34,452 nucleotides of DNA, taken from Fibrobacter sp. GTDB taxonomy: Bacteria > Fibrobacterota > Fibrobacteria > Fibrobacterales > Fibrobacteraceae. Shown here piece after piece: positions 7,037 to 15,301 of this stretch. Each line of letters opens with the position of its first letter. Positions within the stretch are counted from its first letter, which is position 1. The notes beneath the pieces were generated by a model. It saw nothing but the letters and a program-made list of their open reading frames with translations. It did not search any database and had not been told where the DNA came from. The DNA lies in NCBI RefSeq assembly GCF_017545445.1, contig NZ_JAFWOM010000167.1:1-34452 (forward strand), given 5' to 3'. A program made the position numbers and the translations under genes.

Positions 7037-8511
7037 CTAATTTTTGCTTCTTTTGATGATAAATCGCACTAATAGCGCTGCAATTATTACAATAAACGCC
7101 CAAATAATGTAAAACTCAAAAGACATCCAAGGGCCAAAGTTCATATAATAAAGTTGGGCAACGCCATAATAATCATTGTTTTCAAACGCATCTTCAATCC
7201 CAGCAACATTTATCGGTACATAAAAATGACTGAGGAGTAGCTGGAGAACAAGCAACGATGCGACCGCTTTTACGCTCAAGTTCATCTTGTCGATTACACA
7301 TCCGAGCGGCACAAGAATCAACGGAAGCAACGGGATGACGTGTCTAGCCTCGCTGTCGATAGCAAAAAAGAGAAATGCGAGGAACGCAAGAGCATAGCCT
7401 GGACTGCAGTTAAAAATTTCTTTTGAAAAATTGCGGAAAAGAAAGACGACTAGCAGTGGTAGGATGCCAAAATAACAGATATGTGCAACGGGCGTGATAA
7501 GCGGATACTTGAGCGGACGAAGGAACATCTGGAGAATGAACGCAACTTCGCTAAAATAAAATTCGTCGTTGGTATGGGCCCGGAGGTAAAGACTTACGAC
7601 CACAAAAGGGATGGCGACGAAAGCAAGTTTTTTCCAAGGCGACTGACGCACAAATTCACGAATGTACGTGAACGGCGAATGGAAGTGGTAGTCGCACCCA
7701 TGCAAAACAACATAGAGAAAAAAGCACCAAGCGACAGCTCCCACAAAAAGAAGCGAAGCAGAAGCAGGAATGAAAAGCATACTTTCGAGAAGTGGTTGCT
7801 TGTGCAATACGTAAAGCAAAGCGACTGCCCCAACAGACAGCAGCGGTAACGCCACAGAAAGCGTTTTTCCCGTATGGAGTTTGAGGCGTGGAGCGTCTTG
7901 CGGGAACGGGTCCTTGAAAAAATACAACAGCCAAATCGTGTAAGTCACAGTCGGCCATGTGAGGATGCCCAAGAACGAAATGGAAATAGCCTGTAAAAAT
8001 TTTTGACGTTGCAAAAAGTAGAACGAAACAAGAAAAATCGTATTGGCAAAAGCATCCGTCTGGAAAATTTCGTAGCCGCAGTTTTTTAGGACGAAGTAAT
8101 TAAAAAAGTAACACCCGAAAATGAGAGCCGCCGTCGTCTTTTTCCAAGCATAGATTTGTACAAGCTTAAAAAAGAAAATCAGTTGTATCGCTAAATTCAA
8201 AAAATGAAGCACGTACATCGAAGTCATCAAGTTTGCATGCGACGACTCGATGCCCAAAAGCGATAAAAATAAATTTATCAGAAAGAACGGGAAAATGCGG
8301 AAATGCGGAAACGGTCATAACCCACAGAAAAAAAATCCGTAGAAAAATTCTGTGCAACGTTATAGTAAAAAGCACCGTCATATCCCGCCCCATCGTTAAG
8401 CGGAATCGTTTCGCCGACAAACGACAACGTAAAGAGAAAGAACAAGACCACCACAAGAAGTACGGGGACTTCATGCGACTTGATAAAACTCTTTATTGTC
8501 TGTATAATCAA
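7037..8511 (-). pseudogene. Multi-membrane protein, GT-C-glycosyltransferase-like, split by an 8-bp duplication
   Basis: One coding sequence is split in two frames. The N-terminal part (8511 to 8278, TTG start) gives a transmembrane helix and the loop LNDGAGYDGAFYY. That loop resembles the acidic first loop of GT-C type glycosyltransferases and polymer-synthesis membrane proteins. It ends at a stop a few residues after a perfect tandem AAATGCGG duplication (8293-8308). Reading resumes in another frame through roughly 8 to 10 hydrophobic segments to the TAG at 7037. Removing one 8-bp copy restores a continuous frame of 488 residues reading GYDRFRIFPFFLINLF across the junction. The start lies six bases after the stop of the EcsC-like gene. 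The glycosyltransferase assignment is inference; the split is directly visible. Confidence 0.75.
8293..8308. repeat. Perfect 8-bp tandem duplication (AAATGCGG x2)
   Basis: AAATGCGG occurs at 8293-8300 and again at 8301-8308, followed by AAA that begins a third unit. It is the exact place where the membrane protein gene changes frame, and eight is not a multiple of three. Confidence 0.95.
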
Positions 8512-8516
8512 TGACG

Positions 8517-9242
8517 CTAGAAATAATGACTTTGGCTATCGTCTGGAGATTTAGTTTCGTCGCTCTCGTCGGACGTATCAGATTCGTCGGTTTCGCTTGC
8601 TTCCGGCTCCTTGTCGATGGAATTTTCGACAAGTTCAGGTTTTTCAATGCCTTCGAGAGACTTGAAGTACGCCATAGCCGTTTTCCCGACTTCTGTTGTA
8701 TCAAAATAAGTATAAGCGCCGTTGCCAATTGCTCCAATTGCAGGGATTGCACGCAGGGCGATGCGGCCCAGGAAGTTCGCGGAAACTTTGACCCCAATTT
8801 TCTGGAGCAGTTTCTGGAGAGCGGTAAACGAAAGCTTCTGCACGACAATGCGGCTCCCGGTGCGGACGGCGACATCGCGGAGGAGCGAGGCTGCACTGTG
8901 GCGGAACAAGCACCAGACCATGGCTTCACGGGAGAGCATAGCAAACTTGCCGTATGTACAAGCGAGATCAGAAACAAGCTGAGCCTGGATACGCCAAACA
9001 GCGGCGATGTCCGGGATGGAAGTCAACACGCCTGTCAAACCGGCAGGGACAGAAAGCGTCGTACTCACGGCGGCGGCCTTCAATGCGGCCTGCTTGATTA
9101 AAAGATCAGCACGTTTATCAGGATCCTTGTTCGGGCAAAGGAGCGAGTCCGGGATATCCGTAATCAGGTTGAATATAATGGAATAAACCAATTCCTGAAT
9201 GGATTCTTCTTTTTTGTCTTTGTATTCTTTAAAATTCAACAT
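8517..9242 (-). CDS. EcsC-like family protein
   Basis: About 241 residues. The central part (roughly 60-190) is rich in Ala, Gly and Pro with amphipathic hydrophobic stretches, such as SVPAGLTGVLTSIPDIAAVW and LRAIPAIGAIGNGAYTYFD, that recall the EcsC family. The biochemical role of that family is not established. The last 40 residues are acidic and low in complexity (Glu, Asp, Ser, Thr). I chose the ATG at 9242 over the in-frame TTG at 9248 because AGGAG lies seven bases before the ATG and only one base before the TTG. It is the third gene of a minus-strand block, preceded by two small paralogous genes and followed by the split membrane protein gene. Confidence 0.7.
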   Translation of the reverse strand: MLNFKEYKDKKEESIQELVYSIIFNLITDIPDSLLCPNKDPDKRADLLIKQAALKAAAVSTTLSVPAGLTGVLTSIPDIAAVWRIQAQLVSDLACTYGKFAMLSREAMVWCLFRHSAASLLRDVAVRTGSRIVVQKLSFTALQKLLQKIGVKVSANFLGRIALRAIPAIGAIGNGAYTYFDTTEVGKTAMAYFKSLEGIEKPELVENSIDKEPEASETDESDTSDESDETKSPDDSQSHYF

Positions 9243-9262
9243 GGGCAAGCTCCTTTTATCTC

Positions 9263-9550
9263 CTATTTCAAGAACATTTTAACAATTCTTGCAATGTTTT
9301 GGGGGATCTTGTATTGAAAATTACTTTTTTCAAGCCATATTTTAACGATTTCATCCACCCAAAGACGATCGGACGCGATGTTTTGGACGATAATCTCCGT
9401 TTCGTCGCCCGTTTCTACAAGCTTGTAGTTCACATGGAACGAAATAGGCTTTTCTTCGCCATGCGGAAGGAACGAGATATCCATCGTCTGCTTTTCGGCA
9501 TTGACGCTGAAGGAAACGTTGTTTAAATTTTTTTTTAACTGTTCATCCAT
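9263..9550 (-). CDS. Small unknown protein, paralogue of the upstream gene
   Basis: A 95-residue soluble protein without signal peptide or membrane segment. No family recognised. It aligns along its length with the product of 9573-9914: PHGE matches LHGE, DETEIIVQNIASDR matches DGTAIVIDNITSER, an acidic/aromatic stretch ending IWL matches WWF, and both end in an aromatic-basic helix. The pattern of alternating hydrophobic residues suggests a beta-rich core with a C-terminal helix. It lies 20 bases before the EcsC-like gene, so co-expression is likely. The pair looks like a tandem duplication that has diverged considerably. Confidence 0.7.
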   Translation of the reverse strand: MDEQLKKNLNNVSFSVNAEKQTMDISFLPHGEEKPISFHVNYKLVETGDETEIIVQNIASDRLWVDEIVKIWLEKSNFQYKIPQNIARIVKMFLK

Positions 9551-9572
9551 AATAAAAATTCTTCCATGACTG

Positions 9573-9914
9573 CTAGAACAAAATTTTGGCGAACATACCA
9601 GTTCCTTTGGGGAGCATTCTCTTGTATGTATGATTGCAATCCCTAAACCACCATGCCGCGAATTCGTTAATCAGTTCGCGCTCACTAGTTATGTTATCTA
9701 TAACAATTGCCGTACCATCAGAAGTGTCTTCAAAACAGTAGTGAGCACAAAGAGTCGTCGGCTCAAATTCGCCATGCAAAAGGATGGTAATGTTCGCCTG
9801 ATTTTCTTGCGAATCTATATCCAATTTTTTGATTTCACCAATTCGTTTGATGATATCAAGGCGCTGGAAGAAAAATTCAACCGCTTTGTCGCGTGCGTTA
9901 CTGAGGAAGGACAT
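9573..9914 (-). CDS. Small unknown protein, first gene of the accessory block
   Basis: A 113-residue soluble protein with no recognised family. It has an extra N-terminal helix (about 1-30) compared with its paralogue at 9263-9550. Shared features are LLHGEFEP, the DGTAIVIDNITSER strand and the WWF aromatic cluster. The ATG at 9914 follows almost directly after a GTGGTTAG repeat tract and has no visible Shine-Dalgarno, so the start is less certain. It heads the same-strand block running down to 7037. Confidence 0.7.
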   Translation of the reverse strand: MSFLSNARDKAVEFFFQRLDIIKRIGEIKKLDIDSQENQANITILLHGEFEPTTLCAHYCFEDTSDGTAIVIDNITSERELINEFAAWWFRDCNHTYKRMLPKGTGMFAKILF

Positions 9915-10220
9915 TGGGAAAGTGGTTAGTGGTTAGTGGTTGGTGATTAGGAAATAAATTAAAAGTGGATGGTGGTTGAGAAGTGATTCGTGGTGGTGGT
10001 AGGAAGTGTCATCCTGAGCGTGGTTCGACAAGCTCACCAACCTTATTAAGGTCCCTGAGCAAGCGAAGCGCGTCGAAGGGCGGAGTTGAAGGATCCAAAG
10101 AGGTAGGAAGCTGAGTTTAAGTAGTTGGTGGTCAGTGGTTAGGATTGTAAATTGAACGTTCTTTCTACATTCCTGTTTACGGCCTAAGGCCTAACCACTG
10201 CTTACTGTTTACTAGTGGAG
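9915..10220. repeat. Intergenic gap made of repeat elements
   Basis: No gene seen. In order: GTGGTTA tandem units (9921-9951); GGTGGTGGT-rich sequence with a GGTAGGAAGT unit; a GTCATCC element (10008-10099) that contains GGTTCGACAAGCTC and ends GAAGGATCCA; a GGTAGGAAG unit; then a second copy of the 47-base core. This gap separates the stop of map from the start of the accessory block, so any promoter for the block must lie inside repeats. Confidence 0.7.
10134..10214. repeat. Second copy of the 47-base core repeat with inverted ends
   Basis: 10134-10180 matches 12-58 at 41 of 47 positions, including the palindromic centre GAACGTTC and the shared tail TACATTCCTGTTTAC. Here the right side carries GGCCTAAGGCC before CTAACCACTG. 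AGTGGTTAG at the left and CTAACCACT at the right are exact reverse complements. Confidence 0.75.
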
Positions 10221-10982
10221 CTATCGCGGGAGCGTCAAAATATCGATGCCATCCTTTGTCTTCACTACAGTGTGTTCCCACTGGGCGCTGAGGCTTCCGT
10301 CGCGAGTCACGGCGGTCCAGCCGTCCCTGAGCGTCTTGGTGCCCGGACGACCGACGTTGATCATCGGTTCGACGGTGAACACGTTGCCAACTTCGATGAA
10401 CGGGCAGCGTTCGTAGTTGCGGAAGTGATAGACAGTCGGTTCTTCGTGGAAGCCGCGGCCGATGCCGTGTCCGCAGTAGTCTTCGACGACGCTGAATCCG
10501 TGTTCGTCGGCGATGTCCTGGATGGCACAGCCGATGTCGTTCCAGTGAGCGCCTTGTTCGCCTGCGGCACGGATGCCTTCTTCCATGCAGAACTTGGCGG
10601 TATCGACGAGTTCGCGGGCGATGTCAGAGACTTTGCCGACGCAGAACATAGCGGAGGTATCGCCGTGGTAGCCGGAGAGGATTGTGGTGATATCGATGTT
10701 CACGATGTCGCCATCTTTCAGGATGGTGTTCGCGTTCGGGATGCCGTGGCAGACAACTTCGTTGAGACTGATGCAGGCGTAGCGCGGATAACCGTGATAG
10801 CCCATGCAGGCGGAGATGCCCTTGTGCTGGCGTGTGTAGTCGCCGATAAATTCATCGATTTCAAGGGTGGATACACCGGGCTTGCACATTTCGCCCGCAC
10901 GGATCAGCGTTTCGGCAGCGAGAGCGCCGGCATCGCGGATCAGTTCGATTTCTTTTGCGGATTTTACTTTGATTTTAGCCAT
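10221..10982 (-). CDS. map: Methionine aminopeptidase, type I
   Basis: Removes the initiator methionine from nascent proteins in the cytoplasm. The 253-residue product has the five metal ligands in order: D97 (in NIDITT), D108 (GYHGDTS), H172 (GHGIGRGFH), E205 (FTVEPM) and E236 (WEHT). It also has the substrate-side H79 in CHGIP. Length and lack of an N-terminal extension match the short type I form. The ATG at 10982 begins a normal MAKIKVKSAKEI helix. The gene is flanked by repeat tracts on both sides and appears to be a single transcription unit, not in the usual ribosomal protein/secY neighbourhood. Confidence 0.97.
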   Translation of the reverse strand: MAKIKVKSAKEIELIRDAGALAAETLIRAGEMCKPGVSTLEIDEFIGDYTRQHKGISACMGYHGYPRYACISLNEVVCHGIPNANTILKDGDIVNIDITTILSGYHGDTSAMFCVGKVSDIARELVDTAKFCMEEGIRAAGEQGAHWNDIGCAIQDIADEHGFSVVEDYCGHGIGRGFHEEPTVYHFRNYERCPFIEVGNVFTVEPMINVGRPGTKTLRDGWTAVTRDGSLSAQWEHTVVKTKDGIDILTLPR

Positions 10983-10987
10983 AATTA

Positions 10988-11142
10988 GTTAGAAGTAGGA
11001 AGTTAGAAGTAGGAAGTTATGCCATCATAAGCGTGAGCATCGAGTCTAATGATCTATAGCAAATGTAGGATATCGGAGTTTCTTTATAATTGACTTTACT
11101 GACAAGCAATACTGTCTACTTCCTACTTCCTACTGTCTACTA
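10988..11142. repeat. Paired inverted AAGTAGGAAGT tracts between map and the helicase gene
   Basis: The left side has two units of AGAAGTAGGAAGTT (about 10989-11018). The right side has their complements, ACTTCCTACTTCCTACT (about 11117-11133). About 100 bases of unique AT-rich sequence lie between, including a fragment like AAGCGTGAGCATCGAGTC. The layout parallels the GTGGTTAG elements but uses a different unit. No gene seen. Confidence 0.6.
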
Positions 11143-11144
11143 TA

Positions 11145-12536
11145 TCATTTCTTCCATGCATACCTGTCAAGCAAATAGGCTAACAGCATCTGGTCGTCGG
11201 TGGTGCCGTTTGCGAGGTCTTTCACGAGCGGGAGCATGCGACTGATGCGTTCGGTGGCCTTCTGGCCGCCGAAGTGCTTGCGGACTTCTTCGAGGCGGAC
11301 TCGGGTGCGTTCGCTCACCTTCTTCGCGATTTCTTCGTTTGTCAGCGGATCCATCTTGATGAAGTTGATGCCGAAATCGACTGCGGTCTGGCGGAGGTCG
11401 ATTTCTTCGACCGGCGTGATGAGAGAAATGCAGAGGCCACTGCGGCCTGCACGGGCGGTACGTCCGCTGCGGTGCACATAGACTTCGTGGTCGGCAGGGT
11501 GGTCATAGACGAGAACGTGCGTCACGTGATCGACGTCGATACCGCGTGCGGCAACGTCGGTGCAGATGAGAATCTTGAGTTTCTTGTCGCGGAAGGCGTT
11601 GAGAGTCTTTTCGCGGAGGCTCTGTGCCACGTCACCACTCAATGCACCAACTTCAAAACCGTAGCCGGAAAGCACTTGTTCGAGGTAGCTCACGTCACGC
11701 TTGTAGTTGCAGAAAATCATGCAGCTTTCGGGATTGTAGTATTCCAAAACCTTGATGGTCATGGAATCCTTTTCCATTACGTCGCAAGTGTAGTAGCGGT
11801 GTTCAAGGTTGTTCGCGATGACCTTGTCGTAGCTGAGTGAAAGGAATTCGGCACTCGGACGCTGGAATTCGCGGGCAAGGCTCTTGACCGTCTGCGGAAT
11901 CGTCGCACTGTACATCGTGCAAGAGATAGCCTTCGGCAAGTACTTGCGGATTTTCTGCATGTCAGGGTAGAAACCCATCGAAAGCATTTCATCCGCTTCA
12001 TCAAGCACGAGGTCGCGGATGGAGAGCAAATCGACATTGCCACGCTGGATGTGGTCCATGAGGCGACCCGGAGTGGCTACAATGACATGAACGCCGGCAC
12101 GGAGAGCTTTGATTTGCGGTTCGTAATTGACTCCGCCAAAAATTGCAACGGACCTGATGCCCGTACCCTTCGAAAGTTTTTCAAATTCTTCTTGCACCTG
12201 GATGCAGAGTTCTCGCGTCGGGACGAGGATAAGTGCCTGCGGATACGGATGGTCGCGGACGATGACCTGCAGAAGCGGGAGGGCATATGCGCCAGTCTTT
12301 CCCGAACCGGTCTTCGATTGCACGAGCATATCGCGAGCGGCGAGCATGTAAGGGATAGACTTGCGCTGGACGGGCATGAGTTCGGTCCAGCCATGTTCCC
12401 GGAGAATAGCCTTCTGCTCTTCGGGAAGCATATCGAAAGTATAATCAGGGAGCTTGTTCTTGGGTTCGATAATTTTAACAGGCGTTAAAAATGGATTGAC
12501 TTTTTCTATCGATTCTTCTTTAATGTCTTCACTCAT
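11145..12536 (-). CDS. DEAD-box ATP-dependent RNA helicase
   Basis: 463 residues with the DEAD-box motifs in order: Q-motif region before residue 60, motif I SKTGSGKT (74-81), PTREL (Ia), TPGRL (Ib), DEAD (179-182), SAT (210-212) and HRSGRTARAG (VI). Such helicases unwind short RNA duplexes in ribosome assembly, cold adaptation or RNA decay. The C-terminal tail is short, with no clear RNA-binding domain, so I do not assign DeaD, RhlE or DbpA. The ATG at 12536 is preferred. The frame stays open up to 12599, but that part reads as a repeat fragment shared with 22774-22800. Confidence 0.9.
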   Translation of the reverse strand: MSEDIKEESIEKVNPFLTPVKIIEPKNKLPDYTFDMLPEEQKAILREHGWTELMPVQRKSIPYMLAARDMLVQSKTGSGKTGAYALPLLQVIVRDHPYPQALILVPTRELCIQVQEEFEKLSKGTGIRSVAIFGGVNYEPQIKALRAGVHVIVATPGRLMDHIQRGNVDLLSIRDLVLDEADEMLSMGFYPDMQKIRKYLPKAISCTMYSATIPQTVKSLAREFQRPSAEFLSLSYDKVIANNLEHRYYTCDVMEKDSMTIKVLEYYNPESCMIFCNYKRDVSYLEQVLSGYGFEVGALSGDVAQSLREKTLNAFRDKKLKILICTDVAARGIDVDHVTHVLVYDHPADHEVYVHRSGRTARAGRSGLCISLITPVEEIDLRQTAVDFGINFIKMDPLTNEEIAKKVSERTRVRLEEVRKHFGGQKATERISRMLPLVKDLANGTTDDQMLLAYLLDRYAWKK

Positions 12537-12780
12537 AGTGGGCACAAAAATAGAAATTAGACTAGAGACGATAAATGCGTAAGGCGAACATCGCGGCAAA
12601 AAACTTGTTTTTTGACATGATTGAGCCTAGCATTTAGCACTTGTGCAAAGACTAGAGAAATAAAGCCAAATCAGAGAAGATGCGAGAGAGTTGTAAGAAA
12701 CGAGTCTAGAGCAACCCATAACCCGATTCATTGGCCAACAACCAACTACTATGAACCAATAACTATATATATTTATTTAC
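12537..12780. other. Divergent intergenic region, helicase / moxR
   Basis: Holds AAATGCGTA..CGAACATCG.GGCAAA (12572-12596), which matches AAATGCGTA..CGAGCATCG.GGCAAA at 22774-22800, so it is a dispersed repeat fragment. CCAACAACCAACTACTATGAACCAATAACTAT-like low-complexity sequence (12733-12765) runs up to moxR. TTGACA occurs at 12612-12617 without a convincing -10 at the right distance. No gene or RNA recognised. Confidence 0.5.
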
Positions 12781-13692
12781 ATGATTGAAAAACTTATTGA
12801 TTCTTTAAATAATGTCTTGTTGGGGAAGCAGGAGCAAGTTGAAATGCTTGTGATGGCACTCCTTGCAGATGGCCACGTGCTGATTGAAGATGTTCCTGGA
12901 ACAGGCAAGACGACAATTGCGAAAGCTCTTGCCGCGGCTATCGGGGCGGACTTTGCACGAATCCAGTTTACGCCGGACTTGCTCCCAGCAGATGTCACGG
13001 GCGGTGCCGTATTCAAGGCGAATACGGGCGATTTTGAAATCCGCAAGGGACCCGTTTTTACGCAGGTTTTGCTTGCAGACGAAATCAACCGTGCGTCTCC
13101 GCGAACGCAGAGTGCGCTGTTGGAAGCGATGGAAGAACGACAAGTTTCGTTGGAAGGCGAACGTCATGCACTGCCGAAATTGTTCATGGTGCTTGCAACC
13201 GAAAATCCTGTGGAATTTCACGGCGTATTTCCGCTACCCGAAGCGCAGATGGACCGATTCCTGGTGCGGCTTTCATTAGGGTATCCGACAGCGGAAACGG
13301 AACTTGGCATTTTGCGAGCCCACCGCGACGGGAAACCGCTTGATACACTCAAAGCCGTGACGACTCCAGATGAAGTTATTGCGGCTCGGAATGTTGTCCG
13401 CAAGATTCACATTGACGAATCGCTTGAAACGTATGTAGTTTCGCTTGTGCAAGCGACTCGCACAAGCCCTGCGGTTCGTTTGGCGGCAAGCCCACGTGCC
13501 GGAATCAACCTCATCAAGATGGCGCAAGCGTGCGCGTATGTCGCTGGCCGCGATTTCGTGAATCCCGACGACATCCAGCATGTGTTCTATCCCGTCATGG
13601 AACACCGCGTGTTCGCCAAGGACAGCAATACGCCCGGAGCTTCAAGACAAATTCTGGAGGGAATACTGAAACAGGTGAAAGTGCCGAAGTAA
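12781..13692 (+). CDS. MoxR-family AAA+ ATPase
   Basis: 303 residues, the normal MoxR length. Walker A is in EDVPGTGKT (about 36-44) and Walker B is LLADEINRA (97-105). The motif PQ/RTQSALLEAMEE and the sensor TENPVEFHGVFPLPEAQMDRF follow. MoxR ATPases act as chaperone-like ATPases and are commonly encoded with DUF58 and transglutaminase-like genes, exactly as found downstream on the same strand. No von Willebrand factor A gene is present in this cluster. The ATG at 12781 has no obvious Shine-Dalgarno. A 433-base repeat-rich gap separates it from its usual partner, so co-transcription is uncertain. Confidence 0.93.
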   Translation: MIEKLIDSLNNVLLGKQEQVEMLVMALLADGHVLIEDVPGTGKTTIAKALAAAIGADFARIQFTPDLLPADVTGGAVFKANTGDFEIRKGPVFTQVLLADEINRASPRTQSALLEAMEERQVSLEGERHALPKLFMVLATENPVEFHGVFPLPEAQMDRFLVRLSLGYPTAETELGILRAHRDGKPLDTLKAVTTPDEVIAARNVVRKIHIDESLETYVVSLVQATRTSPAVRLAASPRAGINLIKMAQACAYVAGRDFVNPDDIQHVFYPVMEHRVFAKDSNTPGASRQILEGILKQVKVPK

Positions 13693-14125
13693 ATGAGGTC
13701 TCGAGGAATGAATCGGCAAGTTAAGCAATTGAGCTATGGGCACGGAGCTAAAGCTCCTCTGGGGTCGCTTCGCTTTGAGGCCTATAGTATCAATAGCTGC
13801 ACTCAGCCTTATGCTCCTGCGAACAATCGCCCGCAACGCTTGTTTTACAAAATTTATGGCTTTTCTAATTACAATAACCTCATACCTCATGGTTCGGCAA
13901 GCTCACCAACCGGCTCACCACTATAGGGTGCGACCCCATACCCCATAACTACTTCCTACCGCCTACTTCCTACTGTCAACTGCCATGCATTTCTTCCACT
14001 GGATCATAAGCGTCATTCCTCTTCGAGGCTTGACCCAGCGGGAATCAAATGCGAGTCCACAAGTGGCCTCTCGCTTGATTCCCTTGCACGTCATTCCTAA
14101 AAGTCCCAAGCGCAAGGGACTCTTG
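13693..14125. repeat. Repeat-rich gap between moxR and the DUF58 gene
   Basis: No gene supported. Holds a GGAGC-TAAA-GCTCC hairpin (13744-13757) within GAGCTATGG...CCTATAG inverted words; GGTTCGGCAAGCTCACCAACCGG (about 13890-13912), also seen in the GTCATCC elements; CTTCCTACCGCCTACTTCCTACTGT (about 13952-13976); and GTCATTCC/GGAATCA words (14012-14100). An open frame from 13985 runs in frame into the DUF58 gene, but its first 47 codons lie within this repeat material. Confidence 0.6.
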
Positions 14126-15301
14126 ATGCGTTTGTACTACCTTTGGCAAGAAGGCTTTACGCAAGTCGGGCACGCCGTGGCGGCACTCTTAATATTCTCG
14201 ATGTTCGCGGGGGCAGTGCCTGGATTTTGGGCGGCATGGGTGTTTTGCGGCCTTGACTTCATGTACATTTTAGCCCTTGTGCCAAGCCTATTCATGACCG
14301 CACGAAAGAGCAAGTTCAAGACGGACAACATAACAGTTCGAAACGTTTACGAGGGCGAAACAGCGACCGTCAGTTTGCATTTAACAGCAATCGACAAACT
14401 TAACGCAGCCTCGCTCGGCTGCTTCCGCATGGACTCAACGCTTGCATGCGACGAATCAAACCTCATATCGCTTGCAGCGGGCGAAACTACAGAAATATCA
14501 TGCCGAATCCGGACAAAAAAACGCGGAGCATTTACAATCCCTAAAGTGTCCGTCATTATTCCAGAAATCAACGGGGCTTTGCGTTTTGCATCAAATTCAG
14601 GAACGGCAGAATTGCTCGTTTTCCCGCATCCGCTGCATTTAGGATCGTTTCCATTTTTGACATCAGGGGCAAGCGGCATTGTATTCGCGCCGTTACTGAT
14701 GCCAAGCCTTACGCGGGGAATGGATTTTGTAGGAGTTCGTGAATACCGCGAAGGCGATTCCTTGCGAGACTTGCACCACAAAGCGTTTGCCCGCTACGGT
14801 CGCCCTTTTACAAAAGAATTCGAAACGGAACGTGGCGCAGGAGCGATTCTCGTCTTGGACACCGCCGCACGAAACTTGCGCGAAAAATCGTCGGTCGAAA
14901 TGCTCATCCGCTTGGCGGCTGGCATTGGCCTGTGGCTTTTGGAACGCCATGCGTTAGGCAGATTCTTTATCGGTGATGACGAAATTTCGCTAGTCCAAGG
15001 AGATGGCGGCGAAAGCTTCTTGGAATCGCTTGCTCGCATTCCTCCAGCATCGTTTCGTATGTTGAGCACCGCAAACACTCAAAAACTTTGGTCGCCCGCA
15101 GCTCGCCCGCTCGGCCCCGTGCTTCGCGTAGGGCTTTTTGCGACCGAAGACCCGCTAGTGCATAAGCAAGTCATTTTAGATTCGCATTTTAAGACAACCG
15201 AAGAATTGAAAGAACTCATCTCCGACGACGTATTGTCCGTCAACGCTAAACGTCTCGAACGTGTTTTTGAATCGTCTCGCGACACGGAGGTCAGCTTATG
15301 A
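14126..15301 (+). CDS. DUF58 domain-containing protein
   Basis: 391 residues. Two hydrophobic segments near the N terminus (about 15-60) anchor it in the membrane. A beta-rich region follows. The DUF58 signature is VREYREGDSLRDLHHKAFAR, with the conserved G-D and the R-x2-H in place of the common R-x-IDW. The rest is a von Willebrand-like fold typical of this family. Function is not established; the family is a regular partner of MoxR. I chose the ATG at 14126 because AAGGGA lies about six bases upstream and the 47-codon extension to 13985 is repeat sequence. Its stop overlaps the next start (ATGA). Confidence 0.88.
   Translation: MRLYYLWQEGFTQVGHAVAALLIFSMFAGAVPGFWAAWVFCGLDFMYILALVPSLFMTARKSKFKTDNITVRNVYEGETATVSLHLTAIDKLNAASLGCFRMDSTLACDESNLISLAAGETTEISCRIRTKKRGAFTIPKVSVIIPEINGALRFASNSGTAELLVFPHPLHLGSFPFLTSGASGIVFAPLLMPSLTRGMDFVGVREYREGDSLRDLHHKAFARYGRPFTKEFETERGAGAILVLDTAARNLREKSSVEMLIRLAAGIGLWLLERHALGRFFIGDDEISLVQGDGGESFLESLARIPPASFRMLSTANTQKLWSPAARPLGPVLRVGLFATEDPLVHKQVILDSHFKTTEELKELISDDVLSVNAKRLERVFESSRDTEVSL

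Noticed and set aside
8166..8474. A third minus-strand frame of 102 codons around the frame break
   Set aside because: It is the remaining frame over the same DNA. The restored frame after removing one 8-bp unit explains the region better.
10215..10988. A 257-codon plus-strand frame over map
   Set aside because: Exact antisense shadow of methionine aminopeptidase, which has all its metal ligands.
12537..12599. Extension of the helicase N terminus to an upstream start
   Set aside because: The region matches a dispersed repeat fragment at 22774-22800, and the residues do not look like a helicase N terminus.
12612..12640. Promoter for moxR starting at TTGACA
   Set aside because: The sequence 17 bases on is TAGCAC, a poor -10, and the site is 140 bases from the gene.
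13985..14125. Upstream start for the DUF58 protein
   Set aside because: These 47 codons consist of intergenic repeat words; AAGGGA precedes the ATG at 14126 at good spacing.
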